A stretch of 64,000 bases of DNA from the NCBI RefSeq assembly GCF_015354615.1, contig NZ_JACAVQ010000007.1, forward strand, positions 1 through 64,000. The letters run 5' to 3'. Made by a program: the position numbers and the translations under genes. The first letter of the stretch is position 1; each line of letters begins with the position of its first letter. Positions 45,092 through 54,533 of the stretch are shown here, piece by piece. Below the pieces are notes generated by a model. That model had not been told where the DNA came from and did no database searches. It was given only the letters and a program-made list of their open reading frames with translations. This DNA is from Aliidiomarina indica. GTDB lineage: Bacteria > Pseudomonadota > Gammaproteobacteria > Enterobacterales > Alteromonadaceae.

Positions 45092-46123
45092 ATGGATATC
45101 AACGAACTGCTCGCATATGCTGTAAAACACAATGCTTCGGACACACATTTGTCTTCAGGCTCTCCAGCAATCGTTCGTATTGATGGCGAACTGCGTAAGG
45201 TTAACACAGAGGTGCTGTCATCTCACCATGTGCAAGAAATGGTTTTGTCGTTGATGAATGAACGGCAAAAAGCAGAGTTTGAGACGCATTTGGAAGTCGA
45301 TTTTTCTTTTCAGGTAGAGGGCTTGGCACGTTTTCGGGCCAATGTGTTTGTTCAGCAGAATGGTCCGGCGGCGGCGTTTCGAACTATCCCCGACTCGGTA
45401 CTAAGTTTAGACGCACTAAATGCGCCGGAAATTCTCAAACGCATCGCCGAATACCCACGCGGATTAGTGTTGGTGACTGGGCCCACCGGCTCCGGTAAGT
45501 CGACCACGTTAGCTGCAATGGTCGACTATATAAACGAGAACTTTCCCCATCATGTGCTTACCGTTGAAGATCCCATTGAGTTTGTACATAAGAATAAGCG
45601 CGCATTAATTAATCAGCGGGAAGTACACCGTGACACCTTAAGCTTTAGCAATGCGCTCAGAGTCGCTCTTCGCGAGGACCCGGATGTTATATTAGTGGGC
45701 GAATTGCGCGATCTAGAAACTATTCGGTTAGCACTGACTGCCGCGGAAACTGGGCACCTGGTGTTTGCTACCTTGCACACGACGTCTGCGCCAAAAGCCA
45801 TTGATCGGATTATTGACGTGTTCCCAGGCGATGAGAAAGCCATGGTGCGTTCGATGCTGTCTGAATCCTTACGTGCGGTGGTCGCTCAATTACTTTTAAA
45901 ACGAGAGAGTGGTGGGCGCGTGGCCGCGCACGAGATTATGTTGGCTACCCATGCCATTAAGAATCTCATTCGTGAAGATAAGGTGGCACAAATGTACTCG
46001 TCGATTCAGACCGGCGGTGCGCTTGGTATGCAAACAATGGAACAAGCGATGAACCGTTTGCGTGATGCCGGTGAGATTTCAGATGAGCAAGTTCGGGCAA
46101 AATTAGGCATGATTAGCAGCTAA
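45092..46123 (+). CDS. pilT: Type IV pilus retraction ATPase PilT
   Basis: PilT is the hexameric motor that depolymerises type IV pili, driving twitching and DNA uptake. The 343 residues comprise an N-terminal PAS-like domain and a RecA-like core. Walker A is GPTGSGKST (130-138). The Asp box is VEDPIEFVH, Walker B VILVGELRDLET, the His box LVFATLHTTSA, and the C-terminal AIKNLIRE matches the PilT AIRNLIRE motif with one Arg-to-Lys change. Divergent from yggS, as in several pseudomonads and vibrios. No pilU follows. Confidence 0.96.
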   Translation: MDINELLAYAVKHNASDTHLSSGSPAIVRIDGELRKVNTEVLSSHHVQEMVLSLMNERQKAEFETHLEVDFSFQVEGLARFRANVFVQQNGPAAAFRTIPDSVLSLDALNAPEILKRIAEYPRGLVLVTGPTGSGKSTTLAAMVDYINENFPHHVLTVEDPIEFVHKNKRALINQREVHRDTLSFSNALRVALREDPDVILVGELRDLETIRLALTAAETGHLVFATLHTTSAPKAIDRIIDVFPGDEKAMVRSMLSESLRAVVAQLLLKRESGGRVAAHEIMLATHAIKNLIREDKVAQMYSSIQTGGALGMQTMEQAMNRLRDAGEISDEQVRAKLGMISS

Positions 46124-46255
46124 GCGAGCATCGGTTAGGACGTTAACGTCTTCATGCTGCAGCGAAGCTCTGGTAAACTTAGGCTCGCTTAAATGAGTGG
46201 TGGACGTTGGCTAGCCTTCTACACCCGATACGTATTTTGCAGGTGTGGAGACAGG

Positions 46256-47269
46256 ATGCGCGTTTTAGGAATTGAAACCAGTTGTGATGAAACCGGCATC
46301 GCTATTTATGATACCGAGCAGGGCTTATTGGCGAATACGCTATATAGTCAGGTCAAGTTGCATGCCGACTATGGTGGCGTTGTGCCTGAGCTGGCTTCTC
46401 GTGATCACGTGCGTAAAACCCTACCTTTGATTGAGCAAACGTTAGCTGATGCAGGCCTCACCGCGGCAGATATCGACGGGGTTGCCTATACCGCTGGGCC
46501 AGGCCTAATTGGTGCATTATTGGTGGGAGCGACTATTGGTCGCAGCCTTGCGTTTGGCTGGCAGGTACCCGCTATTGGCGTACATCACATGGAAGGCCAT
46601 TTGTTGGCACCCATGCTTGAAGAACGCCGCCCTGAGTTTCCTTTCGTTGCCTTGTTAGTGTCTGGTGGACACACCCAGCTGGTTCGGGTGGATGGGATTG
46701 GTCAGTACCAACTGCTCGGTGAGTCGGTGGATGATGCCGCGGGTGAAGCCTTTGACAAAACAGCCAAGTTACTCGGTTTGGATTACCCTGGGGGGCCTCG
46801 TTTAGCCAAGCTCGCAACGTCTGGCCGCGCGGATCGCTTCCAATTTCCACGACCTATGACTGATAAACCCGGTCTTAATTTTTCTTTTAGTGGCCTGAAA
46901 ACAGCGGCTGCGCAAGCAATTGCCAAACACGGTGATGATCCGCAAACCCACGCAGACATTGCGCGAGCGTTTGAAGATGCAGTTGTGGATACACTCATTA
47001 TTAAATGCCAGCGTGCGCTAGAGCATACCGGTCTTAATCGACTTGTTATGGCCGGTGGTGTGAGTGCGAATGTTCGATTGCGCGCAGCGCTTGAGCAAAC
47101 ACTTGCCGATTTAAAGGGTGAGGTATTTTATCCGCGTCCTGAGTTCTGTACCGATAACGGTGCCATGATTGCCCTAGCCGGTGCGCAACGGTTAGTGTCG
47201 GGTTATCAAGAAGATTTAAGTGTGCAGGTACGCCCGCGTTGGCCGCTAGTTGAGCTGCCCGCCATCTAA
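46256..47269 (+). CDS. tsaD: tRNA N6-adenosine threonylcarbamoyltransferase
   Basis: TsaD transfers the threonylcarbamoyl group to A37 of ANN-decoding tRNAs, with TsaB, TsaE and TsaC elsewhere. The 337 residues equal E. coli. Visible are [13 protein letters not shown], the metal-binding HMEGH (His111, His115), VSGGHTQL and [12 protein letters not shown] begin at ATG 46256 for GGAG upstream and family length; the longer frame from 46193 is unsupported. The stop directly abuts the plsY stop with no gap. Confidence 0.97.
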   Translation: MRVLGIETSCDETGIAIYDTEQGLLANTLYSQVKLHADYGGVVPELASRDHVRKTLPLIEQTLADAGLTAADIDGVAYTAGPGLIGALLVGATIGRSLAFGWQVPAIGVHHMEGHLLAPMLEERRPEFPFVALLVSGGHTQLVRVDGIGQYQLLGESVDDAAGEAFDKTAKLLGLDYPGGPRLAKLATSGRADRFQFPRPMTDKPGLNFSFSGLKTAAAQAIAKHGDDPQTHADIARAFEDAVVDTLIIKCQRALEHTGLNRLVMAGGVSANVRLRAALEQTLADLKGEVFYPRPEFCTDNGAMIALAGAQRLVSGYQEDLSVQVRPRWPLVELPAI

Positions 47270-47887
47270 TTATTTTTTCGGCGGCGTTTTACGAGAAGGT
47301 TTGGCATTTCGTAACCCTACTTCGGTACCATGCCAAAGGCGTTTAATATTTGTGCGGTGGCGCCAGATAATGAGCGCCGCAAGCATGATAGCCGGAATGG
47401 TATATTGGGGTTTGATCAGCCAAGCGAAAAGTGGAGCCAATGCCACCGTAATTAATGCAGCGAGCGATGAAACGCGACTGATCCAAAACACAATGCCCCA
47501 AGTGACAATGAGCAGCAACGCCATTTCCGTGGCTACTGGGAACATCGCGCCAAGTGCTGTCGCCACGGCTTTCCCTCCCTGAAACTTAAAAAACAGGGGG
47601 TAGATATGGCCAAGACAGGCGGCAACAGCGACAAGTCCTAATATAATCGGCGGTAACCCAAGTAAATAGGCGCTCCACACGGGAACCATGCCTTTTAGCA
47701 CATCAAAAAATAAGGTAAATCCGGCAGGAATAGGACCACCGAGGCGATAGACATTCGTGGCGCCGGGATTGCCGGAACCGCGAAAACGGGGATCGTCAAG
47801 TCCAAACAGCTTGCTGATAATAACGGCGCTGCTAATGGAGCCTAATAGGTAGGCTAAAACGATCATGAGGATGGCCAGGGCAGACAT
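47270..47887 (-). CDS. plsY: Acyl-phosphate glycerol-3-phosphate acyltransferase
   Basis: PlsY acylates glycerol-3-phosphate with acyl-phosphate to start membrane phospholipid synthesis. The 205 residues contain about five helices and the three conserved motifs: GSGNPGATNVYR, the FFKFQGGKAVATALGAM loop, and a C-terminal IIWRHRTNIKRL with the basic tail. Divergent from folB; convergent with tsaD. tsaD, plsY and folB cluster like this in many gammaproteobacteria. Confidence 0.95.
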   Translation of the reverse strand: MSALAILMIVLAYLLGSISSAVIISKLFGLDDPRFRGSGNPGATNVYRLGGPIPAGFTLFFDVLKGMVPVWSAYLLGLPPIILGLVAVAACLGHIYPLFFKFQGGKAVATALGAMFPVATEMALLLIVTWGIVFWISRVSSLAALITVALAPLFAWLIKPQYTIPAIMLAALIIWRHRTNIKRLWHGTEVGLRNAKPSRKTPPKK

Positions 47888-48102
47888 CGGCGGTATGGCA
47901 ATTCCTTGTAGCGTTGCTCTTGTTGCGCCGAAGTCAGCGCGTTACTATGCGGTGCGCGCTTCAGTGCGTTCGTTTTTCAAGGATACGGTGTTTTTTGGTT
48001 AAATGCTATCCGACCTGTGGTGGTAAATCGGATGAAATTCGGGCAAAACTGTAACAATTTATAACCATCGCGAATTCTGCGATTTGAGGTAAAGCGAGTC
48101 CT

Positions 48103-48510
48103 ATGAACAATCACAGCAAAGATGTATTTAATCGCCATCTATTTGAGGGTGATGTTGTGCTAGTGGAAGGTCTCGAGGTTCCTGCCGTGATTGGAATTTT
48201 CGACTGGGAACAGGCGATTAAACAACCTTTGATTGTGGATGTGGCGGTGGCTTGGGATAATCGCAAACCGGCGGTATCCGGGAAAATCGAAGATGCGTTG
48301 GACTATGATCAACTGAGCCGGGCAATCACCTCCTGGATTCAAGAAAAACCCTACGGATTAATTGAAGAAGTGGCGGAAATGCTTGCTCAGCGTATCTTGC
48401 ATGATTTTGGCGTAGCGGCAGTGCAGTTAAAAGTTGCCAAACCGACTGCGGTGAAAGCGGCGCGAACGGTAGCGGTGCAAATTACCCGATTCGCATCAGG
48501 AGCCAATTAA
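48103..48510 (+). CDS. folB: Dihydroneopterin aldolase
   Basis: FolB converts dihydroneopterin to hydroxymethyldihydropterin in folate synthesis. Of 135 residues, the core from VVLVEGLEVPAVIGIFDWEQ matches the family, with DALDYDQL and a C-terminal VKAARTVAVQITR. The ATG at 48103 gives about 15 extra N-terminal residues compared with typical FolB, so a GTG start further in is possible. It precedes folK by 3 bases. The upstream 215 bases to plsY hold no gene I can see. Confidence 0.9.
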   Translation: MNNHSKDVFNRHLFEGDVVLVEGLEVPAVIGIFDWEQAIKQPLIVDVAVAWDNRKPAVSGKIEDALDYDQLSRAITSWIQEKPYGLIEEVAEMLAQRILHDFGVAAVQLKVAKPTAVKAARTVAVQITRFASGAN

Positions 48511-48513
48511 GTA

Positions 48514-49044
48514 ATGGCGCAGGAAACGAGCGAGCACATCGTATATTTTGGTATCGGGAGTAATCTCGAACGGAAAAAGCATATTAAGGCCGGTATCGCT
48601 GAATTAGCACAGCGCTTTGATCATGTTCCCTTACGTATTTCCAGTGTCTATGAAAGTGAAGCGCTTGGATTTACCGGACCTCCATTCTATAACCTAGTTG
48701 CAGTAACCCGTACACAATTAACACTGTCCGAAGTACAACAGGCTATTCGTGATATTGAATCCCGTTATGGTCGCCCACCTGATGCTGAGAAATTTAGTTC
48801 GCGAACATTAGATATCGATATTTTAATCTTCGACAATTGCATCCAAAACGAAAAGAAGGGAAGCGAGCCAAAATTACCGCGACCTGAAATCCTGACCAGT
48901 GCTTTTGTATTAAAACCATTGGCTGAACTCGCGCCACATGCGCGCCACCCGACAGCCGGCCAGACTTTTAGTCAGTTGTGGAAGATATTTCAAGATCAGG
49001 ATCACAACCAGCATCTGACGATGGTAAACGAGGCATTAAAGTAG
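48514..49044 (+). CDS. folK: 6-hydroxymethyl-7,8-dihydropterin pyrophosphokinase
   Basis: FolK transfers pyrophosphate from ATP to hydroxymethyldihydropterin, the step before FolP. The 176 residues show FGIGSNLERKKHIKAGI, YESEALGFTGPPFYNLV and the signature RPPDAEKFSSRTLDIDILIFDN, with the metal-binding Asp pair, then LPRPEILTSAFVLKPLAEL. Its ATG is 3 bases after the folB stop, with AGGAG inside the folB end. Operon folB-folK. Confidence 0.94.
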   Translation: MAQETSEHIVYFGIGSNLERKKHIKAGIAELAQRFDHVPLRISSVYESEALGFTGPPFYNLVAVTRTQLTLSEVQQAIRDIESRYGRPPDAEKFSSRTLDIDILIFDNCIQNEKKGSEPKLPRPEILTSAFVLKPLAELAPHARHPTAGQTFSQLWKIFQDQDHNQHLTMVNEALK

Positions 49045-49114
49045 AAGCCCTTTCTTTAACACCGTCACTTTGCGGCACTCATCTTGAGATATGCACTCAT
49101 CGATGCATGTCATA

Positions 49115-50248
49115 TCAAGCGGTTGATAGATGCTGTTCTAATTCAGCGATTCGTCGTCGATCAAGCTCATCCCGAATGGCTGAATGTTGAAAGCCATCGG
49201 CAATGACCTTCTTTACTTCAACGTTAGCGGTAATATTTAAGGCGCGCTCGAGCACTTTAATATCGGGGCGTTGCTGCCAGCCCTGTCGCTGCGCAATATA
49301 GGCGAGTGCCGTGAGGGTGTGCTGAAGTCGCTCTGGCCGTCGAAAGGCATCGCAAATATGTAAAAAATCTAAAATAGCCGTCGCGCTTAGCGTCGATTCA
49401 CTGAGCTGTTGGCAGATAAGGCGAAGACTTTGACTGATCTTCATATGAAGTGTGGGGACACGAAAATGCTCACTTACATCAATTGTGGGCGATTCTTTAT
49501 TGAGGTCATAGCAGGCTAAAGCAAACCGCACGACATCACTTTCCTGCACTTCATGGGTCAGGCGCAAACAGTGCATGGGAATATCATGCATAGGCGCGCC
49601 GACAAGTTCTGTTAACGCCCCAACTCGTTGCAGGGTTTCAAAGTAAACGGCTGGATAGGGTGTGATTAATGCCTTATAGGTTTCCATCCATACCCGTTCT
49701 GGTGTCAAACGACGTAGTTCACCTTGTTGGCTCATGCTGACCAGCAATTTTTCCGTATCTTTAGCAACGGTAAATCCAAGGCCGTAAAAGCGCGCTGCAA
49801 AGCGTGCGATGCGCAGAACGCGCAGCGGATCTTCACTAAACGCCGGGGAGACGTGGCGTAATACCTTTGCTTTAATATCAGCCAAACCACCGTAGGGATC
49901 GATCAAACGACCATCGTTGCTTTGCGCAATGGCATTGATGGTCAGGTCGCGGCGAAGTAGGTCGTCTTCCAGGCTGACATCAGGACTAAACTCACAAGTA
50001 AATCCGGTATAGCCGGGGCCCGACTTTCGCTCCGTGCGCGCAAGGGCGTATTCTTCTTTGCTTTTAGGATGCAAGAACACGGGGAAATCGCGACCTACGG
50101 GCTCGAACCCTCGCTCAATTAACGCTTCAGGGCTGCTACCGACCACGACGTAGTCTCGCTCATGGACGGGCAAGCCTAGCAGCTCATCACGCACGGCTCC
50201 ACCAACGAGATACACCTGTAACCCTTGCAATTTGGGATCCTGAGTCAT
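49115..50248 (-). CDS. cca: CCA tRNA nucleotidyltransferase (class II), HD domain degenerate
   Basis: Cca adds or repairs the CCA end of tRNA. The 377 residues (E. coli 412) have the class II nucleotidyltransferase head: YLVGGAVRDELLG, ERDYVVVG, VGRDFPVFLHP, RRDLTINAIA, EDPLRVLR and LTPERVWMET. In E. coli the C-terminal part carries an HD phosphohydrolase (LCHDLGK). Here that segment reads ACYDLNK and the following His-rich linker is missing. The HD activity is therefore probably lost while CCA addition remains. The first metal Asp of the DxD is Glu. A single gene with GGAT before the ATG. Confidence 0.93.
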   Translation of the reverse strand: MTQDPKLQGLQVYLVGGAVRDELLGLPVHERDYVVVGSSPEALIERGFEPVGRDFPVFLHPKSKEEYALARTERKSGPGYTGFTCEFSPDVSLEDDLLRRDLTINAIAQSNDGRLIDPYGGLADIKAKVLRHVSPAFSEDPLRVLRIARFAARFYGLGFTVAKDTEKLLVSMSQQGELRRLTPERVWMETYKALITPYPAVYFETLQRVGALTELVGAPMHDIPMHCLRLTHEVQESDVVRFALACYDLNKESPTIDVSEHFRVPTLHMKISQSLRLICQQLSESTLSATAILDFLHICDAFRRPERLQHTLTALAYIAQRQGWQQRPDIKVLERALNITANVEVKKVIADGFQHSAIRDELDRRRIAELEQHLSTA

Positions 50249-50390
50249 GCTTATCCTTCGTGTTTCTTAAAAGTGCGCTGATTGAAACTTTTTTCAATCT
50301 AACGTACAGATAATCACGAATGCTTGCACGCATTGCAAGGATTCATAAGGCCTGTTACTTTGATTTTATTCGGTTCAATTGAGCATACCC

Positions 50391-52484
50391 ATGTACCACG
50401 ACTATTTTGGCTTCGAGCAGACGCCGTTTTCTATCGCGCCCGACCCCGATTTTTTGTACTTAGGCCCTCGTCATCAAGAGGGTCTTGAACATCTGCGCCA
50501 AGGGCTAAGCGGCAGCGGTGGCTTTTTATTGCTGACCGGGGAAGTCGGTACAGGAAAAACAACCTTATCACGGGCAGTTTTGGCAGAGCTGCAGGCTCAT
50601 GTGGATGTGGCTTTTGTATTGAATCCTATGTTGAGCGAACGGGAGCTTTTGGCAACGATTTGTGATCAGTTTGCGATACCGGGTCGTCATGAAAAGGCTT
50701 CTCTTAAACGCTTAACCGATCACTTGAGCCGGTTTTTGCAAGAGGCGAGCGCGCAAGGGCGACAACCTGTCGTTCTGATCGACGAAGCGCAGCACCTACT
50801 GCCGTCGGTACTCGAACAGTTACGCCTGCTCACCAATTTAGAGACCAACTCACGCAAGTTATTGAGTGTGGTGCTTATTGGTCAGCCAGAGCTGCAAACG
50901 CTATTACAACGCCGCGAATTGCGGCAAGTGGCACAGCGAATTGTCGCTCGTTACCATTTGTTTCCGCTTACTGAAAGCGAAACGCGGGCCTATATTCACC
51001 ATCGTTTAGATTGTGTTGGCGGTGCGCCTGACATTTTTGATTCAGCGGCATTGAAACAGATTTTTAAGTTTAGCCAGGGCACCCCGCGACTGATTAACTT
51101 AGTCTGCGATAGAGCATTGCAGTTAGCAGCACGGCAAGAAACCCGAAAAGTGGGCAAAGCCTTGGTTGCTGAAGCCGCTGAGTCTTTGAGTTTCTCGGTC
51201 CAGAGTCGTCCTCAGCACCGTCATGGCATGCGCTGGACGACGGTGTTTGCAAGTGCTGCGGTTCTTGCCATTGTGGTCAGTGCTGGCATGTGGACGTGGT
51301 CTGAGCGCAGCAAGGATTTTGAGCAAGAACGCGTGGTCCAGCAGCAAATTGACAGGGAAACGGAGCGCGAGTGGACAGAAGATAATTCGGTTTTAACTGG
51401 GCTACCGCCCGCCGATATGTTCCGCTTGCTTGGCGATCGTTGGCAGGTACAAAGCTACATCTCAGGAACTCAAGCGTGCAATGAAATTCCGGCGTTAAAT
51501 TTGGCGTGCGTACGTGGCCACTTTACCTTAGAACAATTGATTCGCTTAGACTTGCCCGCACTATTAGAGTCACGGGTTTCTGAACGATGGCTGATGTTAA
51601 ATGGCGTGGAAACTACCGATACCGGACTACATCGAATGTCCGTTATCGACCAAACGGGTACACGCACAGTGAGTACCCAAGAGCTGCAGCGCAATTGGAG
51701 CGGCGAGGCTATCGTGTTTTGGCAGGTGCCAAACAGCACCGACTTTGAACGCTGGGTACGAGAGGGTGTGCAGGAGTATCTACCTTATTCTCTGCGCGGA
51801 GCATCCTTGTCGCAACAGCTAGAATGGCTGCGCACAAGTCTCGGCCGGCTTGTGACTGGACGCCGCTCCGCGGACGAGCCGGATCAGCTCACTGACATTG
51901 AATTGGCCTATTTGAGCTCAGGGTACTTTACCAATCGACCCTCGCTGCAACGTCCACAAATCGTGCAGGTGCCGCAAGGCCTTATTGCTTATGATCCGGA
52001 AGCACCGAGCATGGCGGATGTGTCAATTCCACTGATGCGGCGCAGTTTGCCTGCATTGACGAGTGCGAGCGCTGACAATGTGAACACAAGTGAAACTGAA
52101 CAACGGGCATCGGTGCAAGATCCCCTCGCAGAACCGACGGAAGACGTGTCTGATCATATTCGGCACCTTTTTGATAGTGCCGTTGCAGAAATTGGCATTG
52201 ATGATGTGTTGAGAACTGAAAATCAGGCAACGGTGACAACGAGTTTGCCATTTGCTCGTGATTTATCACGTGACGAGCGACAACAACTGCCGCGCTTTAA
52301 TTATGATTCGCATATGTACAGCGGGCGCAGTCGTGATCGTTGGATTCGTCTTAATGACCGCATGCTGCGAGAAGGTGAACGCATGGGAGAGTTGCGCGTG
52401 ATTGCCATCGAGCCTTCCCACACGGTGTTCGGTTATCGCGATATCTTGTTCCGTTTGGAGGCCCTTGAGGATTTGAATTTCTGA
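50391..52484 (+). CDS. GspA-GspB fusion protein for type II secretion assembly
   Basis: GspA and GspB form an inner-membrane complex that helps the type II secretin cross the peptidoglycan. Here both lie in one 697-residue chain. Residues 1-270 are the ExeA-type AAA ATPase (MYHDYFGFEQTPFSIAPDP, Walker A GEVGTGKTT at 50-58, Walker B VVLIDEAQ at 127-134). Residues 282-303 span the membrane. A periplasmic C39-peptidase-like and peptidoglycan-binding-like region follows, and residues 633-697 form a T2SSB/GspB domain (LPRFNYDSHMYS...RVIAIEPSHTVF). I prefer ATG 50391. No other gsp gene is in the window. Confidence 0.88.
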   Translation: MYHDYFGFEQTPFSIAPDPDFLYLGPRHQEGLEHLRQGLSGSGGFLLLTGEVGTGKTTLSRAVLAELQAHVDVAFVLNPMLSERELLATICDQFAIPGRHEKASLKRLTDHLSRFLQEASAQGRQPVVLIDEAQHLLPSVLEQLRLLTNLETNSRKLLSVVLIGQPELQTLLQRRELRQVAQRIVARYHLFPLTESETRAYIHHRLDCVGGAPDIFDSAALKQIFKFSQGTPRLINLVCDRALQLAARQETRKVGKALVAEAAESLSFSVQSRPQHRHGMRWTTVFASAAVLAIVVSAGMWTWSERSKDFEQERVVQQQIDRETEREWTEDNSVLTGLPPADMFRLLGDRWQVQSYISGTQACNEIPALNLACVRGHFTLEQLIRLDLPALLESRVSERWLMLNGVETTDTGLHRMSVIDQTGTRTVSTQELQRNWSGEAIVFWQVPNSTDFERWVREGVQEYLPYSLRGASLSQQLEWLRTSLGRLVTGRRSADEPDQLTDIELAYLSSGYFTNRPSLQRPQIVQVPQGLIAYDPEAPSMADVSIPLMRRSLPALTSASADNVNTSETEQRASVQDPLAEPTEDVSDHIRHLFDSAVAEIGIDDVLRTENQATVTTSLPFARDLSRDERQQLPRFNYDSHMYSGRSRDRWIRLNDRMLREGERMGELRVIAIEPSHTVFGYRDILFRLEALEDLNF

Positions 52485-52533
52485 CCTACTGAAATACTTG
52501 CTTCATGTTGGAAGCTTTGCGATGATGCTCCTA

Positions 52534-52551
52534 AATTAAACGCTTGTTTGA
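52534..52551 (+). promoter_or_regulatory. PsrA/FadR-like operator upstream of the acyl-CoA dehydrogenase
   Basis: AAACGCTTGTTTG (52538-52550) fits the published PsrA pattern of AAAC, 2-4 bases, GTTT with a flanking G/C; the inner dyad AAAC-N4-GTTT is perfect and extends by imperfect pairing on both sides. It stands about 58-70 bases before the acyl-CoA dehydrogenase start. PsrA represses beta-oxidation genes in several gammaproteobacteria and is released by long-chain fatty acids. The regulator gene is not in the window. Confidence 0.45.
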
Positions 52552-52606
52552 AAATGTTCAAAGGTGATGTTTCTACATTACCTCATAATGAATGTGGGAG
52601 TAGCAC

Positions 52607-54385
52607 ATGAGTGATTATCGCGCAGCGCTTCAGGATATGAACTTCCTGTTGCATGATGTTTTTCAAGTTGGTCAGGACTGGGAACAAATGCCGCAACTGG
52701 CTGACATGATGGATCCTGATACGGCGCGGGCAATTTTGGATGAAGCCGCAAAATTAACGGAGACCCTGATTGCGCCAAATGCACGCGCAGCCGATGAACA
52801 GGGTATTCGTTTCCAAGATGGCTCTGTGACAACCCCCGATGGTTATAAAGAACAATTTCGTCAGCTTGCGGAAGGCGGCTGGGTGGGCGTAACAGCCAAT
52901 CCTGATTTTGGCGGAATGGGCCTGCCGAAAACACTCTCTGCACAATACGAAGAAATGATGTGTGCTGCGGATATATCCTTTAGTTTATATTCAGGTCTCA
53001 CTGCAGGCGCCATTATGACATTGGATCTGCATGGTAGTGATGAACTGAAGCAGATGTATTTACCTCGGCTTGCGGCGGGGCAGTGGACAGGCACCATGTG
53101 CCTCACGGAGCCTCATTGTGGCACCGATTTAGGCATTATTCGCAGCAAGGCTGTGCCCGCAGCCGATGGCAGTTTTGAGGTGTCAGGAACCAAGATCTTC
53201 ATCACAAGTGGTGAGCATGATCTGGCTGAAAATATTGTCCATTTAGTGTTGGCAAAACTACCGGATGCGCCGCCGGGAACGAAAGGCATTTCACTGTTTT
53301 TGGTGCCTAAGTTTCTTGTTAACGAAGAAGGTTCGCTGGGTGAGCGAAATCCGGTGGTGGCTGGTTCTGTTGAACACAAAATGGGTATTCACGCCTCAGC
53401 CACCTGCGTTATGAATTTCGACGGTGCTAAGGGATGGCTCGTGGGCGAACCTAATCGCGGCCTAGCGGCGATGTTTACCATGATGAACTACGAACGTTTG
53501 GGCGTTGGTATTCAAGGATTAGGAGCCGCATCACGCTCCTATGTGACCGCGTTAGAGTATGCCAAGGATCGCAGACAAGGGCGCGGCGCAAAAGCAACAC
53601 AAGAACGTCAGGCTGAAGCAGACCCATTGTTAGTCCATGGTGATGTGCGTCGCATGCTGCTCACCATGAAAGCCTTTATTGAGGGCGGCCGTGCATTTTC
53701 AACCTATGTGGGGCAACATCTAGATCGTGCAAAATTCTCGCCAGAGGCAGATCAGCGCGCCCAGGCAGAAGCATTGGTGCAGTTGCTAACGCCGGTTGCG
53801 AAAGCATTTATGACAGACACTGGCTTAGAAGCCACCATCGCTGGGCAACAAATACTGGGCGGTCATGGTTATGTCCGTGAGTGGGGGCAAGAGCAGTGGG
53901 TGCGGGATTGCCGCATTGCTCAAATCTATGAAGGGACCAATGGAATTCAAGCACTCGATCTGCTTGGTCGCAAAGTCGCGGGCTCACGCGGTGAGTTACT
54001 CAAGCCATTGGTTCAGGAAATTAAGACATTTTTAGCGCAAGACAGTGGCGAGTGGGCAGATCAATACGGGCAATTAAACGATGCCCTCGATCAGCTGGTT
54101 TCCGTCACGACCCATGTGCTTGAGAAAGTGCCTAGTGATGAAAATATAATCAATAGTGTCGCCGTCGATTATCTAAATTTAGTCGGCTATGTGGTCTACG
54201 GCTATATGTGGTTGCGAATGGCGCGAGTGGCGGAAGCACAGCCTGAACTTGGTGAGTTTGCCAGTGGAAAAGGTAAAACAGCTCGTTTCTACTTTGCCAA
54301 ATTATTACCGCGGATTACCGGTTTAGTGGCGGCCATTGAAGCAGGTTCAGACAGTCTGTTTGAGGTTTCTGTCAACGAATTCTAA
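52607..54385 (+). CDS. Acyl-CoA dehydrogenase
   Basis: The flavoenzyme introduces the 2,3-double bond in acyl-CoA during beta-oxidation. The 592 residues contain the N-terminal helical domain, the middle FAD beta-domain (GTMCLTEPHCGTDLGIIRSKA, FITSGEHDL), and the C-terminal domain with IYEGTNGIQALDL, where Glu is the likely catalytic base. An extra C-terminal segment is typical of the ~600-residue proteobacterial type (PF12806). GGGAG lies 7 bases before the ATG. A single-gene unit with its own terminator. Substrate chain length cannot be read. Confidence 0.93.
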   Translation: MSDYRAALQDMNFLLHDVFQVGQDWEQMPQLADMMDPDTARAILDEAAKLTETLIAPNARAADEQGIRFQDGSVTTPDGYKEQFRQLAEGGWVGVTANPDFGGMGLPKTLSAQYEEMMCAADISFSLYSGLTAGAIMTLDLHGSDELKQMYLPRLAAGQWTGTMCLTEPHCGTDLGIIRSKAVPAADGSFEVSGTKIFITSGEHDLAENIVHLVLAKLPDAPPGTKGISLFLVPKFLVNEEGSLGERNPVVAGSVEHKMGIHASATCVMNFDGAKGWLVGEPNRGLAAMFTMMNYERLGVGIQGLGAASRSYVTALEYAKDRRQGRGAKATQERQAEADPLLVHGDVRRMLLTMKAFIEGGRAFSTYVGQHLDRAKFSPEADQRAQAEALVQLLTPVAKAFMTDTGLEATIAGQQILGGHGYVREWGQEQWVRDCRIAQIYEGTNGIQALDLLGRKVAGSRGELLKPLVQEIKTFLAQDSGEWADQYGQLNDALDQLVSVTTHVLEKVPSDENIINSVAVDYLNLVGYVVYGYMWLRMARVAEAQPELGEFASGKGKTARFYFAKLLPRITGLVAAIEAGSDSLFEVSVNEF

Positions 54386-54412
54386 CGGCGAAGCGTAATT
54401 ACAGACGCATAT

Positions 54413-54443
54413 AAAACCTCGGCTCGTGCCGAGGTTTTTTTTT
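54413..54443 (+). terminator. Rho-independent terminator after the acyl-CoA dehydrogenase
   Basis: A perfect 11-bp stem (54413-54423 with 54428-54438, loop TCGT) runs into nine T residues. It begins 28 bases after the stop codon. Confidence 0.93.
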
Positions 54444-54533
54444 AGCCAAATTTCGACCACTTGCTCTTTGCATTTGCGCAAGGTTCACGTATTTTGGAAG
54501 ATATAAAGGACACACACTTAAAAAGATAAAACT

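Noticed and set aside
46193..46255. N-terminal extension of TsaD
   Set aside because: The upstream 21 residues are not part of the family, and GGAG precedes the ATG at 46256.
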